Assembly (NCBI GenBank): GCA_036877525.1
Contig: JAZGTH010000065.1
Location: forward strand, 5,367,001-5,431,000
Direction: 5' to 3'
Origin: Chromobotia macracanthus
Lineage: Eukaryota; Chordata; Actinopteri; Cypriniformes; Botiidae
DNA length: 64,000 nucleotides
Below are positions 38,641 to 50,500 of this stretch, in pieces; positions within the stretch are counted from its first letter, which is position 1; each line of letters starts with the position of its first letter. A program made the position numbers and the translations under genes. The notes under the pieces were generated by a model. That model worked only from the letters and a program-made list of their open reading frames with translations, did no database searches and was not told the DNA's origin.

Positions 38641-39886
38641 ACAAAGAGAGAGAGAGAGAGAGAGGGGGGGGTGCCACAGCTTACCTCCTGCTCTGTGAAC
38701 TGCTCTGCTGCTCTTAGGCATCAGTGTAATAGGTGTCATGAGAAATTACACCTGTCTGCTTTACAGATTCAAGGTCTGGGGTTTAATATCAGCTATTATT
38801 AACTGTCACAGAGTCATATTTTTATCACATATATCCGTACTGTGCCTTTTTACATTGTCCTATTAAAACAGATGTAAATAAATATTTGAATTGTGTGTGG
38901 CGGGGTTGCTGCCAGTGTCTTATTAGTAATTTCTCAGTTGAGAATTACATTGCAAGCATTTCCTCACACATTACCTCATCCACATCAAAGATCTCAATGC
39001 TGATGTCACCACACACTCACATAGTCAGTCCATAAAACACACACACACATATCACTCTCTTCACATAAACACTCTTTGTCTCTATAAATATCAGAGCAAT
39101 ACCACACAATTAAGAGCGTGCATGGCCGTATATCAGAACGGCTGATGTGAAGACTCTATTAATAACAGGAAACATAGAGATACAATTATGTTTCAAAGAT
39201 AAAACGAAGCAAACATATAGTATAGGTGAAGGTACACTCATTTGTTAGCAACACCAGGAGAGAGAGACAAAGTGAGAGAGAGAGTAAGAGGGAGAGCTTT
39301 GAAGCACTGAAAATGAAGCTGTGTCTCCCATTTGTTCTCTCTCTTTCCCTTAGGTGATCCCTTCTTTACCCTCTCTCCATTTCCCCTTTTCATTTTCTCT
39401 TTAAAAGCAGAGAAAAGGAATAACTAAACTGTCCCAAATACAGAGAAAAGACTTTTCAAACACTGTGTTTGAAACTCCAGTCTGTTACTCTATAAAGAAA
39501 TTTAAACAGCAGAGTAAGAGAGAGCTGGAGATTTGTGGTAACAGCAAGACAAGTCAAGAGATTTACCTAAATCCTTCAATATGACTATTTCATAAGAAGT
39601 CTAAACACTGATAGACAGCAACATTTAATTAAACATGCTGAAACAAACAAAAATGAACTAGTTATTCTGCTCCTTTTTTGTTACTGCAGTTGGTACATTG
39701 CAAATAAACACAGTCTGGCAAAGCTGACCAAAACCTCCTTTTGGGGACATCTACTTGTAAAAAACTATAAAAATGTAGTAAATATTTTTTTCATTTTAAA
39801 AATGCAGAAATTTCTCTATTAGGGTTAGGTTATAGTTTTATAACAACAGAAGACTAAAATGTCCCGATTTAGATAGATAAGTAAAT

Positions 39887-39982
<96 letters not shown>

Positions 39983-42900
39983 AGAGAAATGTGGAAAACA
40001 GAGCCCAATTCTCAGCTGTTAATCCCAGCAGCTCAGTCCACACATTCCCACCACACACTTTGATCTCTGGAGCACATCCGGACAGACATGCTTGAACGCA
40101 CCACACACACAAACATGTTTTCTCGCTCTTAGATGCAACTAGCCAGGCACTGTTTCATCCCCCTGCACACCCCCATACCACACATACCTGAACACTATTT
40201 TTACACATACGCTTAAATGCACACCACCCTTGCATTACTCACAGTCTAAAGGAAAAACACATACAAAACACAGTGCATTTTAAACAGAACTGACTCTCTG
40301 CAACGTTTTCCATTTGTACTTACAAGCCACCATTGCGTGTCTGCTAAGCAAGGGTGGCTGTTGAGGAAAGTCCAGTCAGCTCAGAACTGCCTTTAAAGTT
40401 CCACATCTCATTAAAAGCTGCCTTTCCTGAATGTAGACCATTCATAAACCTTTTCATTAAGCGTAAGCCACACACAAACTCTTTACCAGACACAACACAT
40501 CAATTTTGTGTGAATTTTAAAGACATGTAACATCCAGCTGATTTAAAACCATCAAAAACAATTATGAGATGAATTGCATAAACCAGGCTTTATGCTCCCT
40601 TAGTTCTGAACTTACAAATACAATAGACTTCAAAAAGCATCTATTTTTACTTGATCTAACTTTAACATTAACATTAAATGAAGCTTGCGGTTATTGGTAG
40701 GGGCGGGACATTTCTGGAACACGCTCTAAGTGGGTGACCAGTCAGACAGACTGGGCCAGCTTGACCAATCAATGTTTCGGAAGGAGGGGCTTTGTATAAT
40801 CCAGAACTAAACAGACTGTTCAGCATAGACTGGAAACAGGTGTTGTAATAATGTAAACTATATGGAAAATAATGAACAATTAGGCATAAAATCCTATTTT
40901 AGTACACAAAATCACAATTTTGTAAAAGAGCATAATAAGCCCTTAACAGACACTTAATGAAGGAAGTGACAAAACAGCCACGTGCAGGTCTCACTCTCTC
41001 AGTACTGTAAGAACAATCTCCTCTTCCCCCCTCCTCCCTCCTCTTTTTCCTGTCTCATGGGAACCCCTCAGCAGTCCTACACTGGAGCCAGTTGCTATCC
41101 CACTCTCAGAGGCGCCCTCTTCTCTTTAATAGAAAGAGAAAACATTGCCTTTCTTTCCTCCCCCACCCTGTCTTTCAATCTCGTTCTGTCATCCTTTCTC
41201 AACCAGCCCTGGGGAGAGACGGTGAATCTGACATCTTGAACAGAGAACGTCTAAGGCTAAGTGTGTGAGAACCATACTTGAATGTATAAAGTGAAAGAAA
41301 TACTTTGGATAGGGGGAAGGGAATACAAGAAACAAAGTGAGGGAAAAAAGTGTATACACTGTCATTCTTTTTGCTACACTGAGAAAACATCTGAAGCGAA
41401 GACAGCCAAAGTGTGTGTGTGATGTCAGGAAGGGTTTATATCAAAGTATTAGTATCCAAGCCTTATATCCCAAAAAATCCAAAAGAAGTTCTCAAATTCC
41501 TAAGAAAATTATTTTTAGAATTATAAAGCTCTATTTGATCTGGGCTTCAAAGTGTTTAAATGTTTTGGTCTTTGAGCAGTGATATTAAACAGACTGATAC
41601 AGAGTGGTTTGAAAGTCGTGATATAAAGCCTGGTTTTATAGCTGACCTACTGGCTGCTTTTGAGCTGTGCTTCCAAAACAGTTTTAGCGTTATGGTATTG
41701 CCCTAATTTAGAGCGGTATTGCTAACTGCTTTCAGAGCTCTGATAAAGCCATAGTTCAAAGCAGTAACATCGTCTGGTCTTGGCACTTTGATACCAACTG
41801 ATTTTAGAGCTATGATGTTAAGAGTCTTCTTTGATAGTGTAATTCTGACTGGTTTTAGAGCTCCCTGTTCTCAATGACTGAGAGCAGCCTTATGTCAAAG
41901 TAGTGTGGGCATTGTGGCAGTGGATTAAAAGGTCTGGTCTAAGTTTAAATGATACCAGGTTATCAATTGGGGTTGGGGTTCAAATTGGCTGGTCCAGTAT
42001 GACCAGTAAATGCCTTTTTGCTACTTTTTAGATAGAAAGATTATGGGGAAATGAGAGGCGCTAGAGTCAAACCCCCATCACCACCACAGACCTGTCCAAC
42101 AACTGCTAAGCCATGACTCCGACCCTCTCCTACTTATTAAACTTGAATTCACAACGTAAAAGCAGCTGCAAGGACCAATGCAAGCCGGACTGGAAAAAGT
42201 AATAAGCAGTGCTACATAAAAAAGTCTTGTGTGGGAAGGCCAGTTACGCTAACACAACACAAACAAATTCATCAAACAGATTCCTGACTCGGGCTCCCCA
42301 CCGTCCAAACCATCTGAACCCCATTTACAGCACAGACACACACACAAACCAGTCTGAACCTTAACACATGCTATAAATAACTAACTCTCCAGGTAGCCTC
42401 TATTAGTATTATCAGCCTGGGTTTAGAAATGAGGTTTATGATTTCTTCATGTTCAGGAAATTAGGTAATTCTTCTCCTGATACAGCAAGCACTCCATTGC
42501 CTCTCATTTAAACTTCTCGTTCAAAAAATAAAGATAAAAAAATGTTCAACTTACAATAATTATTTGAGACAATCTGCTTTTATAAGATCTACAAAGTAAG
42601 ATCTACTTTTTGTTTTATGTAAGCACAACAACATATGCTGAAAAACTTCAGAAAGAAAACCACAGACGTGGTGGTCGGATAGAAACCTAAAATCAATAAG
42701 AAAGCAAGTGAATAAAATAGAAAATACAACACGTTTTCAATCAAGACTCCACGCTTTGATCCAATCGATATTTCTCATTGTAATAATAAACGTAATGTTT
42801 GAAATCATTCTCAAAGCCTGCAATCTAACATAAAAAAGGGAGAACCAACACAAAGATCCCTCCAGCTAATCCAGCTTCAAATTTCATCAAATTGTCCTGG

Positions 42901-45605
42901 AGATGCTTTGTTTTGTCAAAACAAAGGGAATACTTCCAAATAAATATTTATGGTTGGCAACACCTTTCCTCATTCCTTCATTCCCACAGCACTCCTAAAA
43001 CCATTAGGGACACTATTAAAATATTTATTTAATTTAAAACAGACCTGTAAAGGCTGGATTGTTTAAAGGGTCTAATTCTTTCAACACGGATCCTGCAGCC
43101 TGGCTAAATCACTTCACACCAGCTTGGAAATAACACACACTTCTCAATACTATTGTAATTTCTGATTAAATTTTCCTCATTAAAACATCACAGGGAAAAC
43201 ATTTGGGGTGTGTTGAACAATTCCAAGTTAATGAAGATATTATTAAAGAAAAACAAATGTGTTTGAAAACTGTGAAAGTCTCAATTATCTAATTAACAAC
43301 CAGGTAGGTATATGATGTCATTTCAGACTTTGTGACAGTTGCTTAGTACTCCAGCAACAATAAAACCCCCAATTCACAGAGGACAGTGAAAAGTAATAAA
43401 CCTTTAACTGTATGAACTTTGAACCAAGAAAGCACCATGCGTTACAAGTTTATTTTTCCATTGAGATGACACAATCTAAAAACAGCGCCTCTTTCAGGTA
43501 TAGTTTTTTGTTTGTGAAACAGTACTATGGATTTTAAATGGCTAGTCAAGGTTTATTCTCATTGATGACCAAGATCGTAAGAAAATAAATGAAATGTAAT
43601 TTCCAGTGACTCTGGTGCAACATTCCTGTGGCCTACAGAGTGTGAGGTTTGTGTTTATACGTCCACATCTGAAGACTTGGTTTTAAGAAGTTGTAGTTGC
43701 AACCTCCTGCTGTCTGAGACGGCTGTTTAATAGCAGCCTTTTGGATGTCCTCTCACTCTTTCTGTCACTCTGCCCATCTCTACCTATCTTTTCAACCCTC
43801 GAAAAGTCATTTAAGTCTCCGCAACAGCTCTTAAACAAAAGTGGCTTACTCTGAGGTGCTCCTCTCGGAAACAACAACGCTTTTATGTGTTTACCAGGAT
43901 GCCAAATCTGAGACAGACTGGCCCTCCCTCCACCCCTCTCTCTGCTTCACAATACAGCGCTGTCACCAGCCTGTCAGCCTGCAATGCTTTCAACCCTCCG
44001 TGATCTATTACCTACAGAGAAAACTCGCATCTGTTCCTAGCCCTCACACAGTTCTTCCCACCACGTTCAAATAAACCATTTACCCATGTGAGCCGCCAGT
44101 AAAAAGTTGACATGTCTTTTGTCTAAACATGACTGCAATAACGTTTCACTTTTTGGGCAAATTCCCGTTAGAAACACACAACTTCTTTGCTTAGAGCTGA
44201 AAAATATCTATTCATATCTAAATATAGGGCTTAAGTTCAAATATATCCGCTGCCTTTAACAGAGCAAACGCATTTATTTCCCTGTTGATACTAGTGCTCA
44301 AAATGATGTGCCTGTCAGAAATAAACAGTCTGAAACTCTTTGTAAACTTGACATTTCCCCTTCACATCGTTCAAAGGAATAATAACACAAACTCTCCTCC
44401 TCTGGCTTCAAAGGAAGCAGCTGAAACTGCGAAGGGCGTTTTAACAGACATCATTAAAGGGTGTCGGGGAAACATGCATTCGGAGAATGTTGCTCCTTTA
44501 ATCACTGCTAGAAAAACCTCTGGCTTTTAAAGCTGGCTCAAACTACAGAGTGTTTCCAAAAGACCAAACCATTATGCTTAATGACGTCAGAAAACAATGG
44601 CTCTGATTTGGGTGGTCTACAAACGTGTGTGGCCTGGAAAAGCGGAAACAAATTATTCTATATATCTATTTCTATATATAGGCCTATTGAAATAGCTTAA
44701 ATATAGTGAATATACTAAACAAATAGCTTTAAGTCACATTTATAACGTACTAAAGTGAATTCGTGCAAAAGTAGAGCAGTACAAAACAGGGTTTTATTAT
44801 AACAGGGAGGATGTCGGTCATTAATCCCAGCAAAAACACGTTTGATCAGTCAAAAACAAAGACTAAAGCACAAACAGCTCCTCATATAAATAAATAACAT
44901 TCCTGACTAAAAGGTAAGCAACTTTTCTTCCGGTCAATAACTAACTGATCACCCAAACCGCTCGTTTCTGCATGGTTTAAATGAATTAAATGCGAAGCGC
45001 AAATGGGATGCCGTAGGAAAGCTCACATAGTCCAACTTTCTCAAAGTCCAAAATCCTCGTGCGAGCGTGATAAAGTTATTAAACCTGATGACGTACCCGT
45101 GGAGAAAGTCCGCAGGTATTTTTCTGCAGGCTGTCCTGTTGATCTACACGAGCAGTCGAGCAGTAATACTTCTGTTTCACCATCCAGTCATCCAGTCCTT
45201 TCCTCGCCAAACACGCGTTAACTACGAAACTATCGCCTAAAACAGCAGAGAGAATGCATTACTTGTTTTAAAAAGCAATCGCTGGTTATGTATCAGCTGA
45301 CCTCTTTAACGCTTGCAACCCAATGGTTTAAAGATGTTAGAAAACTATGCATTTCGCTTCGTTTTATAAATTAATCGATTTCCATTGCAATCGCTCATCA
45401 AAACTGCGCTTGATCTTGTAGTTGTAGCAGGCAGAGTCTACTCACCTTCGGGGCTCTCCCTCGCTTTACAAATAGCAGCTTTGGAAAGGAAAAAAGCGAC
45501 GATTATTTGAGAAAACGACATTACGAGAGCTTTAAAATCGAAAGACTTGCTTTAAAACACCTAAAGTGGACCCGGCTTACCATGTTTGGAATGAAGTTTA
45601 CCCAT
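28573..45605 (-). CDS. nkd1: Naked cuticle homolog 1, Dishevelled-binding Wnt antagonist, 439 aa
   Basis: Ten coding exons encode a complete NKD1 (439 aa; human 470). Naked proteins bind Dishevelled at membranes and dampen canonical Wnt signalling as an inducible negative feedback. The N-terminus MGKLHSKHAAICKARESPEG keeps Gly2 for myristoylation. Next come the conserved GDSFVVNACLARKG segment, VALPPEKTD, and a single EF-hand with loop DFDNNGKVTRED (about 142-153) inside the EFX region that contacts the Dvl PDZ domain. Then come DITSLLHTIYEVVD, the CVDENLERRNHYLDLAGIEN block, RSRSHEPE, and the family's His-rich tail RHEHHHHHEHHHHYHHFYQS. Loop position 12 is Asp rather than the usual Glu, as in mammalian NKD1. 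Synteny with nod2 and cyld favours nkd1 over nkd2. No disruptions. Confidence 0.96.
31449..31760. mobile_element. 312-bp non-autonomous inverted-repeat element (MITE) in nkd1 intron
   Basis: It is bounded by perfect 11-bp inverted ends, CCCAGCTAACA (31449-31459) and TGTTAGCTGGG (31750-31760). The interior is AT-rich with no ORF, but repeated words such as GAACATT, GAATGTT and AACGTT occur near both ends. A copy of the same terminus lies at 52188-52198. The family was not identified. Confidence 0.6.
33921..33986 (-). repeat. tRNA-derived SINE relic
   Basis: On the minus strand, GAGCTCTGGTGCTCATG is followed by GGTTTAAATCC (plus-strand 33942-33952), a good RNA polymerase III B-box. It is degenerate and lies in nkd1 intron 3 close to exon 4. 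Confidence 0.5.
38559..38664. repeat. compound (GA)n(GT)n(GA)n microsatellite
   Basis: A GA tract at 38559-38595, a GT tract at 38596-38638 and a second GA tract at 38645-38664 that runs into GGGGGG. Confidence 0.9.
39889..39981. repeat. (GT)46 microsatellite
   Basis: A 93-bp uninterrupted GT run in nkd1 intron 3, the longest pure dinucleotide tract in the window. Confidence 0.95.
41565..41885. repeat. degenerate tandem repeat, unit about 24 bp
   Basis: Diverged units related to CTGGTTTTAGAGCTNTGATA recur, for example near 41632, 41680, 41709, 41730, 41797 and 41849. Spacing is about 20-28 bp, with frequent small indels. It appears to be an old minisatellite in nkd1 intron 3. Boundaries are approximate. 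Confidence 0.55.
42063..42122 (-). repeat. tRNA-derived SINE relic
   Basis: The minus strand reads GGAGTCATGGCTTAGCAGTT (A-box region), then about 30 nt, then GGGTTTGACTC (plus-strand 42064-42074) as the B box. It is degenerate and not a tRNA gene. Confidence 0.55.
42753..42761. promoter_or_regulatory. nkd1: TCF/LEF-type motif in nkd1 intron 3
   Basis: GCTTTGATC matches the optimal TCF/LEF form SCTTTGATS. NKD1 is a known Wnt target, so such a site is plausible, but a 9-mer alone is weak evidence. Confidence 0.3.
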
Positions 45606-45639
45606 TTCTCTGCATCGGAGGGCGATTCAGAAACATCAG

Positions 45640-45970
45640 AACTGAATAACAATCCAGAAGGAGTCCGACGTTCAACGCGTCCGCACAGAAAAGCGCGCAG
45701 GTCGGTACACGCACACGACAGCGATCCGCGGCTTCGGCGGACTGCAGACGCTACGGCCCCTCCGCGGGCGTGACTGACGCGTCGCACGGGCCGCCTCTCT
45801 CTTTGATTGGACCGGGGCGGCACATGAAACACAAGCGGGATGCTTCTGGAGTCTCCAAATATAAAAAGCGCAGCGCGACGCCCCCCGTGAGCGCCGTGAG
45901 CGGGACGTCCGGCGGAGCGAACGCCGATCGCCGGTTTAAACCCGAGATGAATAACATTGAAAAGTAAAAC
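45640..45970 (-). promoter_or_regulatory. nkd1: CpG-rich nkd1 promoter
   Basis: Dense CpG (for example GCGATCCGCGG, CGCGACGCC, CGATCGCCGG) contrasts with the AT-rich flanks and lies directly upstream of the nkd1 start. CTTTGATT at 45801-45808 is a TCF/LEF-type core overlapping a CCAAT box read on the minus strand (ATTGG at 45806-45810), about 200 bp before the ATG. A TATAAAAAG exists on the plus strand near 45861, which is the wrong orientation for nkd1. Confidence 0.65.
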
Positions 45971-46885
45971 ACGATTATCCCGATCCCGAACTAGAAACTT
46001 TCCGCTTTTTAAAGCCGATGTGTGTGTTTCTTTGACGTTAAAACTGCGTGTTTGATTGGCACAGCAACAATGGCGTTTGTTTGTTCGATCAAATGGCTAA
46101 CAGGAAACCTGTTTGAGCTGGTAACAAAAACAAGGTAAAAGTGCACAGAACAGTCATATTATCTGTCTGTCTAAACAAAATGATTAAAATATCTCGCCCA
46201 AACTACCTCCCTCCTGACATGGGTCACCCAGCTGCAGGTAACATCACTGACACCACAAGAGACAAGCAATACACATATAATCTCACATACAAAAAAAGCT
46301 TCTCCCTCTGTTCACAGTGTGTACAGTCCAGTTTCCAATGATCTCTGCAAAACACACACAGTAGATGCTATCTGGAAAAAAAAACATTACTTCCATCCCA
46401 ACATACAGGCATATGTGGCTCATTTAAAATGATGTACTTAAGGTTTTATCGCTGTGTAAGGTTTTTGCACTATGTACTGTATCTTGAAATTCTGTGCATA
46501 TACAAAGCTTAAAGTATTCAGCCCGTGGAAGTGCAAACAACTAATTTGCCATAAGCAAACACAGTGTGATATAAATAAAGCAACAAAATTAGATGCCAGA
46601 CATGCTTAAGACATGCAGGCGAGTTACTGAGCTCCTTGATTATTAAAGACTTGCTTATTAAAGTTAAATGAGGTTGGGTCTGGAGAAGGAAACTGAAATT
46701 CTAATGCATTACTCCCTACTATATTTGAAGATCCTTTTCCAGAACAAGTTGCATGTGTCCGTGGTCAAGGAAAAACGCATACAAACTCACAAACGTGCAT
46801 ATGCAGAGTGAGGCATCAACACCACAGCATATTTCACATGCTGTCTCTTATAGCAGAGGATTTTGTCTGGCTTTGAACTATACAG

Positions 46886-46887
<2 letters not shown>

Positions 46888-46916
<29 letters not shown>
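46888..46916. repeat. (CA)n microsatellite
   Basis: A pure CA run of about 29 bp followed by GAGAGA. Confidence 0.9.
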
Positions 46917-46919
<3 letters not shown>

Positions 46920-47491
46920 AGAGATGAGCAAGTTATTATACCCTGCTCACACATATTTTCTTCACTCTCTCTTGCTCACACACCAACACACACACAAGGG
47001 CTGGGAACCAGGCGGCTAGTCACTTTGACACACTTCCTGTGCTTTGAAGTGGCCAGTGGAGAGATGGCTTTTCCCATCATCGCCTTTGAAGCTTGCTTGA
47101 GGAGGAGGTTGTGTGTGTATGCGTGTGTACATAATATGGGGGAAGGGAAGTACTGACATTAACTTATTGTAATGTCTCATCACATGCTTTTACTTAGCTA
47201 AGAAACGATTAATAGATTGCACAGCTATTTTTCATTGCTATTTTTCTTTTCGCTGTATTGTGTTATTTGGAAACACTGCTCCACCATATCAGAAAATAAT
47301 TAGTGATAAATGATCCTCTCCTCACACTTCCTGTGAAGGAAGGTTCCAGTGTTGGTGGCCCTGTATTGAAAGTTTCATTCTGTTGTTACATTCCAAAGTG
47401 TCCATAGAAACATAATGGTGCCTCCATAATTACATTAATACCTCACTTTTAATCACCTGTAAAATGTGAGCAAAGAATGAGAGAGTGAGAT

Positions 47492-47495
<4 letters not shown>

Positions 47496-47532
<37 letters not shown>
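47496..47532. repeat. (GA)n microsatellite
   Basis: A pure GA run of about 37 bp. Confidence 0.9.
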
Positions 47533-47535
<3 letters not shown>

Positions 47536-50500
47536 GAAAGGCCAGCAGCTGCAGGGCGCTCAATGGCCATGTGACTGTTTCTTTTCTCTTGTGGGACAAA
47601 AGAGTGTTGGGTGTGTGAGAGGGCAGAGGGCAACAGTCCTGCAGTACAGTGCAGAGCCCTGAGACGGCTGCAGAAGGGGGCTTTGTAAAGACCCAGCATG
47701 CCATGTTTAGCAGAGGGGGGTCAAGGACAGTGTTGTGTGTGTGCTGGGGGAGGGTGGTGAGAGACAGCAAGCTGGCATGTGTGTAGCGTGTATGCCCATT
47801 AGATTAGCACCATGACCCTTGTTGTGCTTTCAGTGCAGACGCAGTCAGAATAGACAATGGGCTTTGTATAATGGAATAGTTTAGTCACCAGACAAAACCA
47901 CTGCTCTATATTATTCTCTTCCCAATTACTCAGTCTAGGAAAGACCTAAATAAACTTCAAAGAAAATAGACCTAACTTGATAGAAAAATGGCAGATTTAA
48001 AAATGAAAAGTGTAATGTTGTGCTGGGCTCCAGGAGCGAAGTGTCTTACTGGATAAGCTGCTTTTTAAAGGTTCATCCGTCTGTGATTAAAAGGATGCTG
48101 ATATGGTGTTTTATCTTATGGGCTCCTGGTGTTAAAGGGGAAACTGTGGTGTCCCACTTAAGAATGCTGTTTTATCTGATGAGGCACACACACATACTCA
48201 AACACATGTAATGCTCCCAATACAAAATCTGTCCTTCATAGCTATTCAGACAGAGTTTCAGCATGTTGTTGCTGTCTCCACATAGGCTCATAGGTCACGG
48301 AAGCACAGATCCATCAACACTGTATGCCTGTCCGATTTTGTGTACATAAAGTATTGCTCTGTCATACTAATCTAAGACCAGGTTTCTGCCTAAAATCCCA
48401 CCCATTACCATTGCTGGGCAACTCACAAAACTGTTCACAGGACAGCGTCAAAGAAAAAGTTCTCCCAAAGCAGTTATCTGAGTGTGTTCCCCTTTTGTGC
48501 TATCTGTGCCCTGCACTGGCTGGTTTTGAAGCAGTTGGGGGTGTTTGCCCCATCTAAAATGAGGACACAATTAGGGCGCTGAGTGGGGAACAGTGGGGAT
48601 CCCTCTTTGAAGTGTGGATCAAATAGAAGAGCCGCATGGTTTTGTTTAGAGCGACAGAGCTGGCAAACTCACCACAAAACGGCTAATAGAGAGAGCGCCT
48701 TATGAAGCTCGTTAATTATCCTTTCTGTCACAGGCCATAGAAAGCAGGAGTGAAAGGAAATAAGAGAAGGACAGAGTATGAAAGAAAGCTACTGCAATGA
48801 CTGAGTATGTAGGTAAGTGGTAGACTACATGAAGAAAACAGTAAGATGACTGGAGGAAATTGTAGTGAACAGAACCATTGCTAAAATTTACAGGGCTCTG
48901 TACCATATTTGTATCACCCCCCTCTCTTCCGAGCCCAATAAGGAAGCAATAGGGGGCCCCTCATCACGAGGCCTGGGACAGCACACTCTCAGTCATCCAG
49001 CCGTGATGGAGGCTCTGGAAGCGAAGAGTAGAAAGATAAACAAGATGATGAAGGTTGGATAGCTGGAGTTTGAATAGAGTTTGTTGGTTATTTTAAATCG
49101 GACAGATGGACAGAGAGAGGGAGACATGTATGAATTGAAATTCACTAAAAGAGACTAAACAGGAGAAGCAGGGAGTAAAATGAAAAGGAAATAGAAAAAA
49201 GAGACATGGTTGCTAAAGACAAACAGTTTTCTGAGATAAGAGGTCACCAAGACCTTTTTGATGGTTTATAGTGTGAGGTGCTCTCTGAGGACCTGCACTG
49301 CAAACTTAACCACAGTTTCAGACATTATTTAGCTCTTAATCTAAACACTGGCCATCCAAACCTATCTTCTGTATTCCTCTCTCTCTTTATTTATGTTAAT
49401 TATGTTTATTGCCCCCTGTCAAACAGAGGCACAGATGGCAGATCTGAAAGACAGATGAAGAAAGAGTGAAAGAAGGATAATATGCTCATGTTCTGTCCTG
49501 TGGTGTGTGGAAAACCTGGTGTATAGGAAGTCTCTGTCTGGAATATTCTCTTCCGAGTGGCAAACTCGGAAAAAGGTGAAACATTTCTTAGGGAAATATT
49601 TTAAGACTCTTGACACTACACTATTAATAAAACGTCTAAACGTGGTATAAAACACAGAAGTAATGTTTATCATAACTATTAAGGGCTGTCTCCTAGCCAA
49701 TTGAAATTGCTATTTTAGTGCATGATTTTAACACTATAAGTAAAACTGGTAAACATGCTTAAAAATATTTTCCAACATTAAATATTTTTTCACATTTGTT
49801 GCAATGACATTCACACAGGACAGGGCTGTGGCTGAGAGACATTTCTGAGTCAAAGCCGGTAAACTGTAAATCCTAATGGCTCCATTTTTAGCCCATAAAA
49901 TGTTAAAATGAGAGCTATATTAACATTTTAAATTTGTGGTTAGGAACAAATTCAAGACATTAGTTGGGTTTGAAGTATAATACCAAAATCTCTATGCTCA
50001 GTGTCTTATAGAAAACTTTAAACACTGTTTATACTATATGGAAAATGTGGTCATTGTGAACTATGTAGGGGATAATGTACAGTCCATCAATCATTATAGC
50101 AAAATAAACCAATAATAATAAAATAACCTATGAAAATGACTGGCTGACGTTATCCTACTTATGAAATGGTCTCTTACCTAATAAATAATAATAAAATGAC
50201 AAAATGCTGAGTTGAGTTAAACTTATGTTATTATGGCAGGGAAAAGAATAAAGAATGACAAACCTTACACAGTAACCAATGAAAATCAGTTGCCGTGGAA
50301 AGCAGACAGTTATACAGTTTTGTGGTCACTATACAAAAATATTCAACTGCAGAGTGCAGCTGCATCAGAATCAATTATTAAAGAAAACTCTATAATAAGC
50401 CTTCAAGGCCGATTAATTAAGAGGTACAATTGCCTTTTTACAAATCAGCACTAATACAGGTTAAATAAAGATTTAGCTTAAGAGCTGAGAAAATATGTTT

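Larger units (their letters stand above)
33816..45096 (-). other. nkd1: nkd1 intron 3 (11.3 kb)
   Basis: No coding exon could be placed inside it. It holds microsatellites at 38559-38664 and 39889-39981, SINE relics at 33921-33986 and 42063-42122, a degenerate ~24-bp repeat field at about 41565-41885, and a TCF/LEF motif at 42753-42761. The largest intron near the 5' end is a common place for enhancers in developmental genes, but no element is proven here. Confidence 0.8.
28573..45605 (-). other. nkd1: nkd1 exon map
   Basis: Transcript order: 45605-45581 (25 nt of coding), 45478-45446 (33 nt), 45236-45097, 33815-33758 (58 nt), 32110-32007, 31898-31803 (EF-hand), 30958-30814, 29711-29630, 29404-29277, 29081-28573. 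The total is 1320 nt including the stop, and all phases agree. The 29711-29630 exon is read in the frame giving SEKKSRAFLRRYHGD, which matches human WEKKQRAPLRFQGD; another open frame there (DIRRKSALKTPK...) does not connect in phase to the next acceptor. Exons 1-3 cluster within 510 bp and are separated from exon 4 by an 11.3-kb intron. Confidence 0.9.

Noticed and set aside
38690..38740. Minus-strand frame ending in a good donor (GGAG|GTAAGC) inside nkd1 intron 3
   Set aside because: It matches no part of NKD1; exon 3 (45236-45097) joins exon 4 (33815-33758) in phase without it. It could only be an unproven alternative exon.
38974..39010. Minus-strand segment reading DISIEIFDVDE with a GT after it, resembling an extra EF-hand-like exon of nkd1
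   Set aside because: The frame meets a stop just upstream, there is no convincing acceptor or pyrimidine tract, and neither NKD1 family members nor the exon phases leave room for it.
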